Assembly (NCBI GenBank): GCA_019634415.1
Contig: JAHQVJ010000164.1
Location: 1 to 64,000 of the forward strand
Source of the DNA: Myxococcales bacterium
Lineage (GTDB): Bacteria; Myxococcota_A; UBA796; GCA-2862545
Direction: 5' to 3'
DNA: 64,000 nt
Under the pieces are notes generated by a model that was given only the letters and a program-made list of their open reading frames with translations, had not been told where the DNA came from and made no database searches. The position numbers and the translations under genes were made by a program. Shown piece by piece: positions 44,358 to 53,795 of this stretch (position 1 is the first letter of the stretch; every line of letters begins with the position of its first letter).

Positions 44358-46925
44358 ATGGGCCAGGCTCTGGGGCCACTGACGACGGGCTGCGTGCTGC
44401 TGCTGCTCGGAGGCTGCTCGGAGCTCTCCGATCTTCGAGCACGGGAGGCCTTCGAGGCCGACTACGTGGTCCAGTGCGAAGCGGATCGGACGCTCGGAGC
44501 CCCCGTGGACGGCTGGTGGGAGTTCTGCCGATGTGTGGCCGACACCCTGTCGAGTCAGCACGAGCTGCCGGAGCTCGACGCGCTACTCGGTCGAGCCTCC
44601 CCCGAGGGGGCCGATCGGGGCGCCGAGCGGCCCGTGGACTGGGTTCCCAACGCGATCCAGGCCGCCGAAGCGGACTGTCGCTTCTCGCCGGTGGGCGGGG
44701 AGTGGGAGGTCTTCGAGCAACCCCCTGCCCCCGTGGTGCTGGGCATCGAGTCCCTTCCCCCGAGCCCGGCTTCCTCTCCCTCCGATCGTGCGCTGGCGGA
44801 AGGCACCGATCTCATGACTCAGGGAGAGCTCGACGGCGCCATCCGGGCCTTCCACGAAGCGCTGCAGCTCGATCCGAGCAACCACCGGGCCGCCTACCAG
44901 CTCGCCTGCACCCACGCCCTGGCGGGTCGCGGCGACGAGGCGCTGGAGCAGCTCACGGACGCGGTGGACATCGGCTTCTCCGACTATCCCGTGGCCCGAT
45001 TCGACCCCGATCTGTCCCTCGTCCGCCACACGCCCCACTTCCAGTCCGAGCTCCGGCGCATCAAGGCGCAGTTCCAGGACTCGCCGCCCCGGCCCGTGGG
45101 CGCACCCGTGGCGCTACTGCCGAACACGCGACGCCGAGCACACCCCGTGGTGATCCTGCTCCATGGGCAGGGCGACTCCCCTCGGGACCACCTCGAGGCC
45201 GGCCGACAGTGGGCGGAGCTCGGCTTCGTCACCCTGGTGGTGCCTGGCTCCTTCCCGTGGTGGGTCCACCGCTACGCCTGGTCCCACGACGACACGTCCA
45301 TGACCCACCGGCAGCTCCTGCAGGCCCTCGAGACCCCGGCCCTGCAAGGCTGGCTGGACCGCTCCAGGGTGCACCTGGTGGGGTTCGGACAGGGAGCGCA
45401 GCACGCGTGGCAGGTGGCTGCACAGCATCCCGACGTCTACGCCGGCATGGTGGCCTTCTCCCCCCTCGGCCACCCCCAGCCCCTGAGCGTGCACCCCACC
45501 CCGACCGAGGGCCCACGGCGCGCGGTGTGGCTCTACCACACGCCGTTCTGGCAGTCCCGCGCCGCCTCCTTCGCCGAGCGCACGGTCCCGGCGCTGCGCG
45601 AGGCAGGCTGGCAGGTGGCCGTTTGGCCCCAGCAGGGGTCCGCCCCCGTCCATCCGGCAGTGCGCTCCAGCGTGAGGGGGGAGCTGGCAGCCTTCCTCCT
45701 GGGTCGCACCGATGCGCCGCGGGGTGCCGTGGATCTCCGCGTCGACGAGGACTTCGCCCAGCTGCTGGACGCCGCCGAGCTGGGGGAGCGGGAGCGCGTC
45801 GAGGCCCTCGCCGCAGACCAAGCACGTGTCAACGGCATGTCGGGGATCGGCAGGACGCCTCTGCTGGTCGCCGCGGAGGCAGGCCACATCGAGATCGTGG
45901 CGGATCTGCTCGAGGCGGGAGCCGATCCGAGTCAGGCCGATCCGAGCGGCAGGACGCCACTGATGGCCGCCATGGAGACGTCGGAGGCCCCTCGGATCGC
46001 CCAGGCCCTGCTCGAGGCGGGCGCCGATCCCCGGGCCGTCACGACGGCGTCCGAGACCGCCCTGCTGGCCGCCGCCGCCAAGCAACGCGTGGCCACCCTG
46101 GCGCCTCTGCTGGAGGCCGGTGCCGACATCGAGGCGGTCGGCTTCATGGGAAGGAACGCCCTGGATCGAGCCGCTCGCTGGGCCCCCACCACCCTGGTTC
46201 GATGGCTGATCGACGAGGGAGCCGCGGTCCGCCCCCTCCCGCCCGGCAAAGGAAGCGACGCGCTGACCGCTGCGGCAGGGGGTGGACGCCTCCACACCGT
46301 CCGGTTCCTGCTGCCCTTGGCGGACTGGGGCGAGTCGCTGGATCAGGCCCTGGTCGCGGCCACACGGGGGGCGCACCTCGACATCGCCCGCATGCTGTTG
46401 GATGCTGGCGCACGCCCCGCCGGGCGCGTCGACGGCACCTCGGCGTGGCACGAAGCCGCAGACATGGGCAACATCGAGGTGATCACGCTGCTCGCCGAGC
46501 AGGGGGCACAGGTCGACACCATGCATGGCTTCGCCGCCCTGCACTACGCCGCCTACGACGACGACCCGGTCCTCGTGAACCACCTGATCGAGGTCCTCGG
46601 CGCCGAGGTGGACGTCGAGAACCCGCACGCCCTCACGCCACTCCACATCGCCGCCTTCCATGGCCGCAACCGAGCAGCCCGGGCGCTGCTGGAGCATGGC
46701 GCGGATCCCCACCGACTGTCGAGCGAGGGACACACGCCTCTGCACGACGCGGCAACCTCCGGACACGCAGACGTGGCGCGAACACTCCTGCGCCACGGCG
46801 CGCATCCAGGGGTGCGGAACCCCGAGGGGCACCGCCCCTTGGACCTCGCAGAGCAACAGGGGCACCTCGAGGTGAGCCGCCTGCTGCGCTCGCGAGAGCC
46901 CAGGCCGTTCGCTACGGGTCGGTGA
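44358..46925 (+). CDS. lipoprotein with TPR, alpha/beta-hydrolase-like and ankyrin repeats
   Basis: The protein is about 855 residues. The signal ends in LLGGC. Residues about 145-205 are TPR-like (GELDGAIRAFHEALQLDPSNHRAAYQLA). Residues about 250-450 resemble an alpha/beta hydrolase (VVILLHGQGDSPRDHL, HLVGFGQGAQHAWQVA). At the nucleophile elbow GxSxG the Ser is replaced by Gly344, and no catalytic Asp is evident, so the domain is probably inactive. Residues about 490-850 hold about ten ankyrin repeats (GRTPLLVAAEAGHIEIVADLLEAGAD). It probably acts as a protein-binding scaffold on the envelope. The ATG is preceded by GGAGG at longer-than-usual spacing. Confidence 0.8.
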   Translation: MGQALGPLTTGCVLLLLGGCSELSDLRAREAFEADYVVQCEADRTLGAPVDGWWEFCRCVADTLSSQHELPELDALLGRASPEGADRGAERPVDWVPNAIQAAEADCRFSPVGGEWEVFEQPPAPVVLGIESLPPSPASSPSDRALAEGTDLMTQGELDGAIRAFHEALQLDPSNHRAAYQLACTHALAGRGDEALEQLTDAVDIGFSDYPVARFDPDLSLVRHTPHFQSELRRIKAQFQDSPPRPVGAPVALLPNTRRRAHPVVILLHGQGDSPRDHLEAGRQWAELGFVTLVVPGSFPWWVHRYAWSHDDTSMTHRQLLQALETPALQGWLDRSRVHLVGFGQGAQHAWQVAAQHPDVYAGMVAFSPLGHPQPLSVHPTPTEGPRRAVWLYHTPFWQSRAASFAERTVPALREAGWQVAVWPQQGSAPVHPAVRSSVRGELAAFLLGRTDAPRGAVDLRVDEDFAQLLDAAELGERERVEALAADQARVNGMSGIGRTPLLVAAEAGHIEIVADLLEAGADPSQADPSGRTPLMAAMETSEAPRIAQALLEAGADPRAVTTASETALLAAAAKQRVATLAPLLEAGADIEAVGFMGRNALDRAARWAPTTLVRWLIDEGAAVRPLPPGKGSDALTAAAGGGRLHTVRFLLPLADWGESLDQALVAATRGAHLDIARMLLDAGARPAGRVDGTSAWHEAADMGNIEVITLLAEQGAQVDTMHGFAALHYAAYDDDPVLVNHLIEVLGAEVDVENPHALTPLHIAAFHGRNRAARALLEHGADPHRLSSEGHTPLHDAATSGHADVARTLLRHGAHPGVRNPEGHRPLDLAEQQGHLEVSRLLRSREPRPFATGR

Positions 46926-48204
46926 TGGTCAGGTCGAGGGTGAACAGGCCGCCCTCGGGCCCGTAGTAGACCCACGTGTCGAGCCCGATGTAGACCGGAC
47001 CCGTCTGAGTGGCGGTGAAGGAGAAGGACTCCTCGTCACCGCCCAGCGTCCCGTCCGCTCCCGCAGCGGGCGTACCGCCGCAGGTGCCATCGAAGAGGTA
47101 GACCGTCGCATCCTGCACGATCTGGGTGTAGGCCACGTCGAGCTGCTGACCCTTCGTCAGATCCACGCGGACGAAGCCGTCGAGTCCCGCCGTGGCGTAG
47201 CCAGTGATGGGGTTCTTGTCCTTCAGCTCCACGCTGTTCGCGTAGTCGGCGGTCGTGCCGAAGTAGGCCCCCGCCCCCACGGGCGTCAGCGCCTTGGCCG
47301 ACGCACAGTCGTCGGCGATGGTGACCCCGTCCTCGAGCTCGTCAACGGCCTTGGGATCGACGTACTCGATGGAGAAGGGCTGGTCGATTCGGGTCTGGAT
47401 CTGGAAGGAGTTGCCCGCAGCATCCACCTCCGTGGTGGTGATGCGCGACAGATAGGCCACGCCTCCCGCCACGGGCCCCTGGAAGCCTGCGTCGTCCACG
47501 GACAACTCGTAGGTCCCAGCACTGTCGTCCAGGCCCACGACGATCTCGCCCACGGACAGGAAGGTGCCGCCGACGGTGCCCTCGTTCTCCCAGGTGAACG
47601 TGATGGTGTCGCCCGGCCCTACGCGCAGCGCCTGCAGCGGATCGGGTGTCACCGCGCCGAAGGCGCCCTCCGCCACCGGGAAGGCGTCGGGATCGTCGAA
47701 GGCCGCGAGCTCCCCGCCCGTGATGGAGAAGTTGCCTGGGCCCTCGAGCGCCGCCAGCGCACCGAAGCTGATGCCCGCCTGGCTGACGTAGTCGAGCTGC
47801 ACCCCCGCAGCGTTCATGGAGCCCGAGTCGCGCAGATCGGCCGAGTACAGGAACTTGAGATCGGGCGTCGGGGAGTAGGTGTCGCCCACCTCTGGGTAGA
47901 CATCGGTGCACACGTCGCCCACGATCAGGCAGTGCGCCAGATTGGCCAGACCACCGCCATCGCTCAAGGCGATGCCGAAGGCGTAGTGACCGTTCTTGAA
48001 GTCCTTGGGCCCGAAGGCAGCGCTGTCGAGGACCTGCCCTAGCACCACCGAGCCGAACTGACCGGTCAGGGGCTCGGGAGGTGGGCGCGTGCCCGAGTCT
48101 TCGATGGGAGGCGTGGTCTCCGTGGTGTCCGTAGTGGTGTCGGTCTTGTCCGTGTCATCACCGCTGCACGCGACGAGGACGACGAATGGAGCGAGGACTC
48201 TCAT
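46912..48204 (-). CDS. lipoprotein of unknown family
   Basis: The protein is about 430 residues. The signal ends in VLVAC, followed by a linker of Asp/Thr residues (SGDDTDKTDTTTDTTETTPP). The rest is strand-rich with several calcium-like acidic turns and an FKNGHYAFGIALSDGGGL segment. A C-terminal domain resembles PPC-like folds (VDLTKGQQLDVAYTQIVQDATVYLFDG, GPVYIGLDTWV). It may display a binding domain on the surface. The gene is divergent from the STAND ATPase (41 bases between), a likely regulator. It overlaps the ankyrin gene by 14 bases tail-to-tail. Confidence 0.7.
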   Translation of the reverse strand: MRVLAPFVVLVACSGDDTDKTDTTTDTTETTPPIEDSGTRPPPEPLTGQFGSVVLGQVLDSAAFGPKDFKNGHYAFGIALSDGGGLANLAHCLIVGDVCTDVYPEVGDTYSPTPDLKFLYSADLRDSGSMNAAGVQLDYVSQAGISFGALAALEGPGNFSITGGELAAFDDPDAFPVAEGAFGAVTPDPLQALRVGPGDTITFTWENEGTVGGTFLSVGEIVVGLDDSAGTYELSVDDAGFQGPVAGGVAYLSRITTTEVDAAGNSFQIQTRIDQPFSIEYVDPKAVDELEDGVTIADDCASAKALTPVGAGAYFGTTADYANSVELKDKNPITGYATAGLDGFVRVDLTKGQQLDVAYTQIVQDATVYLFDGTCGGTPAAGADGTLGGDEESFSFTATQTGPVYIGLDTWVYYGPEGGLFTLDLTITDP

Positions 48205-48245
48205 GGGGCTCTCCCTGGCTGTCTCGGGGTCATCGAGTCGACTAA

Positions 48246-51086
48246 ATGGCCAGGAACGGGCGTGCTGAGGGAGTATGGCCAGGTAAGTTCGCCCAGCTGA
48301 GGGGGAAGTACGGGTTGGGCATTCGGGCACCGTGGACCTACGACGACACCTTCGTGGGAAGATCCGCGGAGCTTCGTGCGATCTCGCTGGCCTTCGACGA
48401 AGGAGGAAGGCTGGTAAGCCTCGTGGGTATGGGCGGCGCCGGCAAGACGCGCCTGGCGCTCCAGTGGGCCACCGAGCAAGCCGAGCTCGACACCATCTTC
48501 CTCGACTTGACTGCGGCGGAGGGGCCCGAAGACGTGGTGACGGCCGTGGCACGGGCCCTGGGACCGTCCGTGGGGCTGGAGCAGCTCGAGCAGGTGGGAG
48601 AGCGCCTCGCGGAGCTGGGTCGGGTGCTCTTGGTGCTCGACGGCATCGAGCACGTGGCCGACGTGCTGCGCGAGCAGCTGCCGTGGTGGGGACGACACGC
48701 CGAGCAGGCCCTGTTCCTGGTGACCACCCGAGTGCGGATGGGGCTGGCCACGGAGCGCCCCATCCTGGTGGGACCGTTGGGTCGGGAAGACTCCCTGACG
48801 CTGCTGATCCGCCGCGCACGGGCACAGAACTTCCGCTTCGACGATCAGTCGGAGCGACCGGCCCTCGAGGACGTGGCCGCCAAGCTCGAGGGCATCCCTC
48901 TGGCCATCGAGCTGGCCGCCGCCCGGCTCCAGACGCTGTCGGCCGGCCAGCTGCGGGATCGGCTCGCGGACCGGCTCGCGGTGCTGCGCTCCTCGAATCC
49001 CGATGCCGATCCGCGACACGCCACGCTGGAGGCCACCCTCGACTCCACCTGGGCCCTGCTCACCGACGCGGAGCGCGCCACCCTGGCGCAGTGCACCGTG
49101 TTCGGTAGCCCCTTCACGGTGGCCGCCGCAGAGGCGGTGGTGGATCCAGGCGAGTCGGAGCCCGTGCCCACCCTGGACTTGCTGCAGCGCCTCGTGGAGA
49201 ACGGGCTGCTCCGACGCGTCCGCAGCCCTGCGGGACCCTCCGATCGGGTGGGCATGCTCGACGTGGTGCGGTCCCACGCCGCCACCCAGCTCAGCGAGGC
49301 CGAGGCTCGGGCGGCCCAGACGCGCCACACCGCCCACTACGTGGGCAAGACGGCCCACCTGCGCACGCCCGAGGGCCTGGTGAAGCAGCTGCTGGACCGG
49401 GTGGATCGGAGCATGGTGCCCGACGCCGATCACCTCGAGGCCATCGTGCGACGCCGCACCACGGCGGTGGACGACCGAGTGGAGGCCGCCCTGACGGTGC
49501 TGGCGCTGCTGGGCCGACAGGGGCCGGCGCATCGCATCTACCGAGTGCTCACCGAAGCACGCGCCCTGGTGCCCGACGGCTCCCTGCAAGCAGCGAGGCT
49601 CGATCTGGCCTTGAGCGCCTCCCATCGGTACTTCCGAACCGAGCGTCCGAATCAGGATCGGCTCGTGCAGGGCATCGAGGTGGCCCGCGCGGCGGACGAG
49701 ACGTCACTTGCCGCGCAGCTGCTGTACTACCGAGGCCGAGCCCTGCGACAGGACGGTCAGGGAGTGCTCGCTGGCGAGTCCTACCAGGAGGCCCTCACCT
49801 TGGCGCGCGCGTCGGGCAGCGAGGCCACGGAGGCCCTGTGCGCCCAAGGGCCCGCCATCATCGCCCTGTGGACCCGCCCGATGACGGAAGGGCTCGAGGC
49901 CACCGAGCGGGTGCTGCAGCTGTCGCGCACCCTCGGCTACCAGAGCATGCTCGGCGCGTGGCTGTACAACCGCTGCTGCGCCCTGTACGAGCTCGGACGC
50001 CTGAGCGAGGCCTGGCTCAGCGCTCAGGAGGCCGTCGCGCTGCAGCTGTCGTCCGACAGCCCCGCGCTGGCCGCTCAGACCCTGCTCACGATGGTGGAGG
50101 TCGCCATCGCGCGCCGCCGATCCGACGAGGCCCGCCTGGCCCTGGGTCAGGCGCGGCGCTGGTCCGAGGCCACGGCACTGGGCCCGGACATCTTCGGGGG
50201 CCTCAACCGGGCGGAGGTCTGGGTGGCGCTGGCGGAGCGCCGCGTGGCCGAGGCCGAGAGCTGGGGTACCGAGTGGATGGCCCGCGGGGATCCCGCAGAT
50301 CAGATCGCCCACAGCGTGACCTTGTGGTGGCGCGGCATGGCGCGACTGCTCCAAGGAGACGACGAGTCCGCCCGGAGCTTCCTCGACGAGGCCATCCAGC
50401 TGATGGCGGCCTGGCACGAGAACCAGACCGATCTGTCGATGATGCTTGGCTTTCGCGCCTTGGCCAACGCGCGGCTGGGCAACGCGGAGCAGGCGCGACG
50501 CGATCTACGAGATGCCCGGAAGGAGGCGAACCGGTGGGCCTACGTCCGCCACCTCGACAGCCTCGACATGATCGCCCATGCCCTGAGCGTGGTCCTGGAA
50601 GACGACGCGGACGCCTCCGTCGCGGACGGTGCTCGCCTCGCGCTGGCCACCTTCATCGGCGACGTCGCTCCGGGAGGCACGGGGCTGCCGCCGGCCTTCC
50701 TGGAGGCCAGAGTGGCGAGCCGCCTGCTGGAGAACGCGCTGTCGGACGCCTCGCCCGATCACCGCACCCTCCTGCTGGGCCGAGAGCTGGCGTGGGCTCG
50801 GGTCGGACACGGCGCACGAGTGGATCTGTCGCGACGCCCCATGAGCCGGCGCTTGCTCGCAGAGCTGGTCCGGGTCCGGGAGGCCATCCCTGGAGGCGCG
50901 GTTCCGAAGGGCGCGTTGCTCGAGATCGGCTGGCCCGGCGACCGAGCCCGACCCGACGCCCTGGACAACCGACTCTGGGCGGCGCTGTCGAAGCTCAAGC
51001 GAGCGGGTCTGGACGTGATCGAGCGAACCGACGACGGATACCGCATTCCGCTGGAGGTGCACCTGCTGTGGCCGGACGGGCGCTGA
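48246..51086 (+). CDS. STAND/AfsR-like ATPase regulator with C-terminal winged-helix-like domain
   Basis: The protein is about 946 residues. The ATPase part has VSLVGMGGAGKTRLAL (P-loop, residues 61-68), VLLVLDGIEHV (Walker B), FLVTTRVRM (sensor) and EGIPLAIELAAARL. A middle region of helical repeats (about 350-830) is TPR-like. The last 80 residues (SRRLLAELVRVREA, PDALDNRLWAALSKLKRAGL, IERTDDGYRIP) resemble a winged helix of the OmpR/SARP type. In most AfsR/LuxR-type STAND regulators the DNA-binding domain position differs, so this order is noteworthy. No ribosome site precedes the ATG, so the start is uncertain; leaderless translation is possible. Confidence 0.8.
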   Translation: MARNGRAEGVWPGKFAQLRGKYGLGIRAPWTYDDTFVGRSAELRAISLAFDEGGRLVSLVGMGGAGKTRLALQWATEQAELDTIFLDLTAAEGPEDVVTAVARALGPSVGLEQLEQVGERLAELGRVLLVLDGIEHVADVLREQLPWWGRHAEQALFLVTTRVRMGLATERPILVGPLGREDSLTLLIRRARAQNFRFDDQSERPALEDVAAKLEGIPLAIELAAARLQTLSAGQLRDRLADRLAVLRSSNPDADPRHATLEATLDSTWALLTDAERATLAQCTVFGSPFTVAAAEAVVDPGESEPVPTLDLLQRLVENGLLRRVRSPAGPSDRVGMLDVVRSHAATQLSEAEARAAQTRHTAHYVGKTAHLRTPEGLVKQLLDRVDRSMVPDADHLEAIVRRRTTAVDDRVEAALTVLALLGRQGPAHRIYRVLTEARALVPDGSLQAARLDLALSASHRYFRTERPNQDRLVQGIEVARAADETSLAAQLLYYRGRALRQDGQGVLAGESYQEALTLARASGSEATEALCAQGPAIIALWTRPMTEGLEATERVLQLSRTLGYQSMLGAWLYNRCCALYELGRLSEAWLSAQEAVALQLSSDSPALAAQTLLTMVEVAIARRRSDEARLALGQARRWSEATALGPDIFGGLNRAEVWVALAERRVAEAESWGTEWMARGDPADQIAHSVTLWWRGMARLLQGDDESARSFLDEAIQLMAAWHENQTDLSMMLGFRALANARLGNAEQARRDLRDARKEANRWAYVRHLDSLDMIAHALSVVLEDDADASVADGARLALATFIGDVAPGGTGLPPAFLEARVASRLLENALSDASPDHRTLLLGRELAWARVGHGARVDLSRRPMSRRLLAELVRVREAIPGGAVPKGALLEIGWPGDRARPDALDNRLWAALSKLKRAGLDVIERTDDGYRIPLEVHLLWPDGR

Positions 51087-51092
51087 GCCTCG

Positions 51093-51593
51093 CTACCGCG
51101 CGTCGGCCTCGGCTCGCCGCCTCAGCGCCTCGGCCTCGGCCTGCAGGCGCGCCGCCTCTTGCTCGGCCTCCTGACGACGCCGGATATGCTCGGCCACCTC
51201 CGGAGAAGGCTTCAGGTCGCGCACCGCCACGTCCCCGAGCTCGAACCCGCGCTCCGCGAGCCTCAGGGACATCTCGGCGTTCAGGTCGTCGAGGAGCTGC
51301 ACGCGCGATGCCGTCGTCAGCAGGTCCCCGACGGCCTGCTGCGCCACCCGCTCGCGCACCGTCGTCTCCAGCAACGGCACGACCCAGCGCGCATCGGCCT
51401 GCTGCTGCACAGGCCAGAACGCCACCTCGACCTGCAGCGTGAGTACCTGCTTGTCGGCGGTCAGCGCCTCGATGGTGCGCGCCACCCGCTCGACGACTCG
51501 GGCCTCCTCGCGCGGGAGGGGCGCCACGGGTGAACCCCCACTTCGAACCGTCGTGCAACCCGCCAGCACCAAGGCCCACAAGCTGCTGCTCAT
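51093..51593 (-). CDS. lipoprotein with SPFH/Band-7-like domain
   Basis: The protein is about 166 residues. The signal ends in VLAGC. Residues about 45-140 match the second half of a Band-7/SPFH domain: DKQVLTLQVEVAFWPV, SRVQLLDDLNAEMSLRLAERGFELGDVAVRDLKPSPEVAEHI. The helix RRRQEAEQEAARLQAEAEALRRRAE is a coiled coil. SPFH proteins form oligomeric membrane scaffolds; a lipid-anchored version is unusual. GGGAGAGCACG precedes the ATG. Confidence 0.7.
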   Translation of the reverse strand: MSSSLWALVLAGCTTVRSGGSPVAPLPREEARVVERVARTIEALTADKQVLTLQVEVAFWPVQQQADARWVVPLLETTVRERVAQQAVGDLLTTASRVQLLDDLNAEMSLRLAERGFELGDVAVRDLKPSPEVAEHIRRRQEAEQEAARLQAEAEALRRRAEADAR

Positions 51594-51684
51594 CGTGCTC
51601 TCCCCCTGTCCAGAGGACCTCGGTGCGCCAAAACACTGGGCGGACCGTCCGCGGTAAGGCTACGCTGATCACGGGGGGTTCGCC

Positions 51685-52020
51685 ATGCCAGCATCCGACA
51701 AGCTCGCCCGGGGGGCGGCCGTACTCATGGCCCTGTCTGCCAGCTGGAACGTCCTGGCGTCGCTTCGCTGGATCACCTACTTCGGCTGGCTCATGGTGGG
51801 GCTGGCCTGGATCGTGCCGCTGCTGCTGGCGTGCGCCGAGCTGGCCCTGGCGGTGGTGGTGTTGGCCACTGGGCATCGCAAGGCCCTCGTGGCGGGTCCG
51901 CTGGTGGGGCTGTTCGTGTGCCTGTGCAACGTGAACCTGTGGGCGATGCCCGTGGAGCTCATGGCCCTGGCGTTGGGCGTCGGTGGCTCGATGGTGCAGC
52001 TGCGGAGCGCATCGGCCTGA
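51685..52020 (+). CDS. small integral membrane protein
   Basis: The protein is about 111 residues with four membrane helices (SASWNVLASLRWITYFGWLMVGLAWIVPLLLACAELALAVVVLA, LVGLFVCLCNVNLWAMPVELMALALGV). GGGGGTTCGCC precedes the ATG. No family was recognised. The function is unknown. Confidence 0.65.
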   Translation: MPASDKLARGAAVLMALSASWNVLASLRWITYFGWLMVGLAWIVPLLLACAELALAVVVLATGHRKALVAGPLVGLFVCLCNVNLWAMPVELMALALGVGGSMVQLRSASA

Positions 52021-52098
52021 GTCGCACGGCGCGCGAGTAACGTTCCTCCCCAGCCTGGCGTAGAGGACGGACGACGGTCTGTCTGCTTGGAGGAACGG

Positions 52099-52554
52099 AT
52101 GCGAGGCGCAGGGATGTGGGTGGCGTTGGCGACGATGGTGGCGTGCGGCGGGGCCGAGTCCACCATCGAGCGCGTGGGGATCAACGAGATCGCGTCGGGC
52201 GACGACATGGACTTCGTGGAGCTGCTCAACGTCACGGACGCTGCGGTGGACGTGGGGGGCTGGCAGCTCGACAGCGACGGGGAGTCCTACACGTTTCCCG
52301 CGGGCACCACGGTACCGGCCAACGGCTACCTGGTGGTGTGGTGGGACGGCTCGGCCGCTTCGGGCGAGCACCACACCGAGGCATCGCTCCCCGACGCGGG
52401 TGGCCTCGTCGAGCTGCTGGACGCCGAGGGTGCGCTCATGGACGACGTGAGCTTCCCGAGCGCGAGTCCCGAGCAGGGGTTCGGCCGCGTGCCCGACGCA
52501 GCTCCGAACTGGCAGGTGATGGAGCAGAGCACGCCAGGCGCCACCAACGGCTGA
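52099..52554 (+). CDS. lamin-tail-domain lipoprotein
   Basis: The protein is about 151 residues. The signal ends in ATMVAC. The body is one lamin-tail (LTD) domain: VGINEIASGDDMDFVELLNVTDAAVDVGGWQLDSDGESYTFPAGTTVPANGYLVVWWDG, with the final GFGRVPDAAPNWQVM. LTD domains are common in secreted proteins and often sit with CotH or nuclease genes. CTTGGAGGAACGG precedes the ATG. It converges on the CotH operon. Confidence 0.88.
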   Translation: MRGAGMWVALATMVACGGAESTIERVGINEIASGDDMDFVELLNVTDAAVDVGGWQLDSDGESYTFPAGTTVPANGYLVVWWDGSAASGEHHTEASLPDAGGLVELLDAEGALMDDVSFPSASPEQGFGRVPDAAPNWQVMEQSTPGATNG

Positions 52555-52575
52555 CGTGCCGAGATCCGGACCTGC

Positions 52576-53217
52576 CTACGGTCTGGCTCCGATCTCCAGC
52601 TCCTTGTCGAATCCGACGCCCAAGATGGTGGACGGTCGTCCTCTTCCGTGCAGCTCTCTGCGACCCCACAGTTCCATCTGGACGTCGTCGGGAAGCGCCA
52701 CCCGGATCGACGCCTCGGTGCGCAGCCGGTCGAACCGCCAGCTCTGATCGAGCCGATGAAAGGGCTCCATCGACACCGCCAACCGCACGTCGCCGCCCAC
52801 GTCCATCGCGAGCTGGACCTTGGACCGCAGCGTGGGCTGGGGGCGCTGTCGTGCTCGCGGAAGCCGGGCCTGCCAGCGCTCTCGAATCGATGCCCGGAGG
52901 GCGCCCAGGCGGGCCCGCCACCGGGCGTCGAGGTGCAGCCGCCAGCGCGCCTGGAACCCGGTGTCCCACTCGTTGCGCGCGCCGCCGCGCACACCGACTC
53001 CCAGCCTCAGTGGCTCCGCCACGTCGCCTCGCAGCTCCAGATCGGTGAGCACCTCCCACACTCGCAGCAGCGAGATCTCCTCGGGAACGAAGCGAAGGTG
53101 CTGCTCCACCACCACCTCCGGTCCCTGCGGGAGCTGAAGCTCGAGCGCCCCCTGCGTCCACACCTCCAACTCGGGAGGTACCGCAAGCGCCGCTACGGAC
53201 CACACCCATGCGATCAT
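52576..53217 (-). CDS. DUF2490-like exported protein, last gene of the CotH-VTC operon
   Basis: The protein is about 213 residues. A short signal (MIAWVWSVAALAVPPE) is followed by DUF2490-type outer-membrane strands: EVWTQGALELQL, VEQHLRFVPEEIS, SVGVGVRGGARNEW-like, WRLHLDARWRARLG. These often form barrels that follow DUF4956/VTC genes. It overlaps the DUF4956 gene by four bases. Confidence 0.72.
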   Translation of the reverse strand: MIAWVWSVAALAVPPELEVWTQGALELQLPQGPEVVVEQHLRFVPEEISLLRVWEVLTDLELRGDVAEPLRLGVGVRGGARNEWDTGFQARWRLHLDARWRARLGALRASIRERWQARLPRARQRPQPTLRSKVQLAMDVGGDVRLAVSMEPFHRLDQSWRFDRLRTEASIRVALPDDVQMELWGRRELHGRGRPSTILGVGFDKELEIGARP

Positions 53218-53795
53218 CGCTCCTCCTCGGTGGCCAGCACCACGTGCAGGGTGGCCGTGTCACGCAGCAAGTCCACGCCCCTCACCTCCACCGAGGCACA
53301 GCGGAGCCCCAGCCGATGGTGCAGGTCGCCGAGCAGCTCGGCGCGGGCGGCGGGATGCAGCAGCTCCAGTCGGTCGTAGGTGACGACAACGCGCCGGCCA
53401 CGGGCATTGCCTCGACGCCGATCGAAGGCCACCGCGCCCACGACGCAAGCCGCGTTGAGCGCACCCCACTCCTCCATGGCGAGGTGCTCGGGATCCAGCC
53501 CGTTGATGACCGCCAGCCCGATGGCCACGAACAGGTAGGTCAGATCACGCACCCCCAGCGCCTCCGTGCGGTAGCGCAGGATGCCGAAGATCGCGAACAG
53601 CCCGAGGCCCAGCCCCAGATCGAGGGTGGCCTGGTGCATCGACCACACCAGCGCGAAGGTCACCACGTTGAGCATGACGCAGGTGAACGGGAAATCGCGC
53701 GAGGCATCGCCGCGGCGATAGGCGCCGAACACCAGCACGCCGACGGCCACCAGATCCACCGCCAGCCTCGTACCGAAGGCAGCCAACCCCGTCAT
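53214..53795 (-). CDS. DUF4956 family membrane protein
   Basis: The protein is about 193 residues. It has four membrane helices (LAVDLVAVGVLVFGAYRRG, FPFTCVMLNVVTFALVW, LGLGLGLFAIFGILRYRTEALGVRDLTYLFVAIGLAVINGL). The cytoplasmic C terminus has VEVRGVDLLRDTATLHVVL. DUF4956 proteins occur with VTC and CotH proteins in many phyla; their role is unknown. Four-base overlaps with both neighbours suggest tight co-translation. Confidence 0.82.
   Translation of the reverse strand: MTGLAAFGTRLAVDLVAVGVLVFGAYRRGDASRDFPFTCVMLNVVTFALVWSMHQATLDLGLGLGLFAIFGILRYRTEALGVRDLTYLFVAIGLAVINGLDPEHLAMEEWGALNAACVVGAVAFDRRRGNARGRRVVVTYDRLELLHPAARAELLGDLHHRLGLRCASVEVRGVDLLRDTATLHVVLATEEER

Noticed and set aside
43802..46966. 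Long plus-strand frame with many Arg/Pro/Gly codons covering the ankyrin gene in another phase
   Set aside because: Composition is that of a shifted frame of a GC-rich gene: no fold, no signal, repeated Arg/Pro runs.
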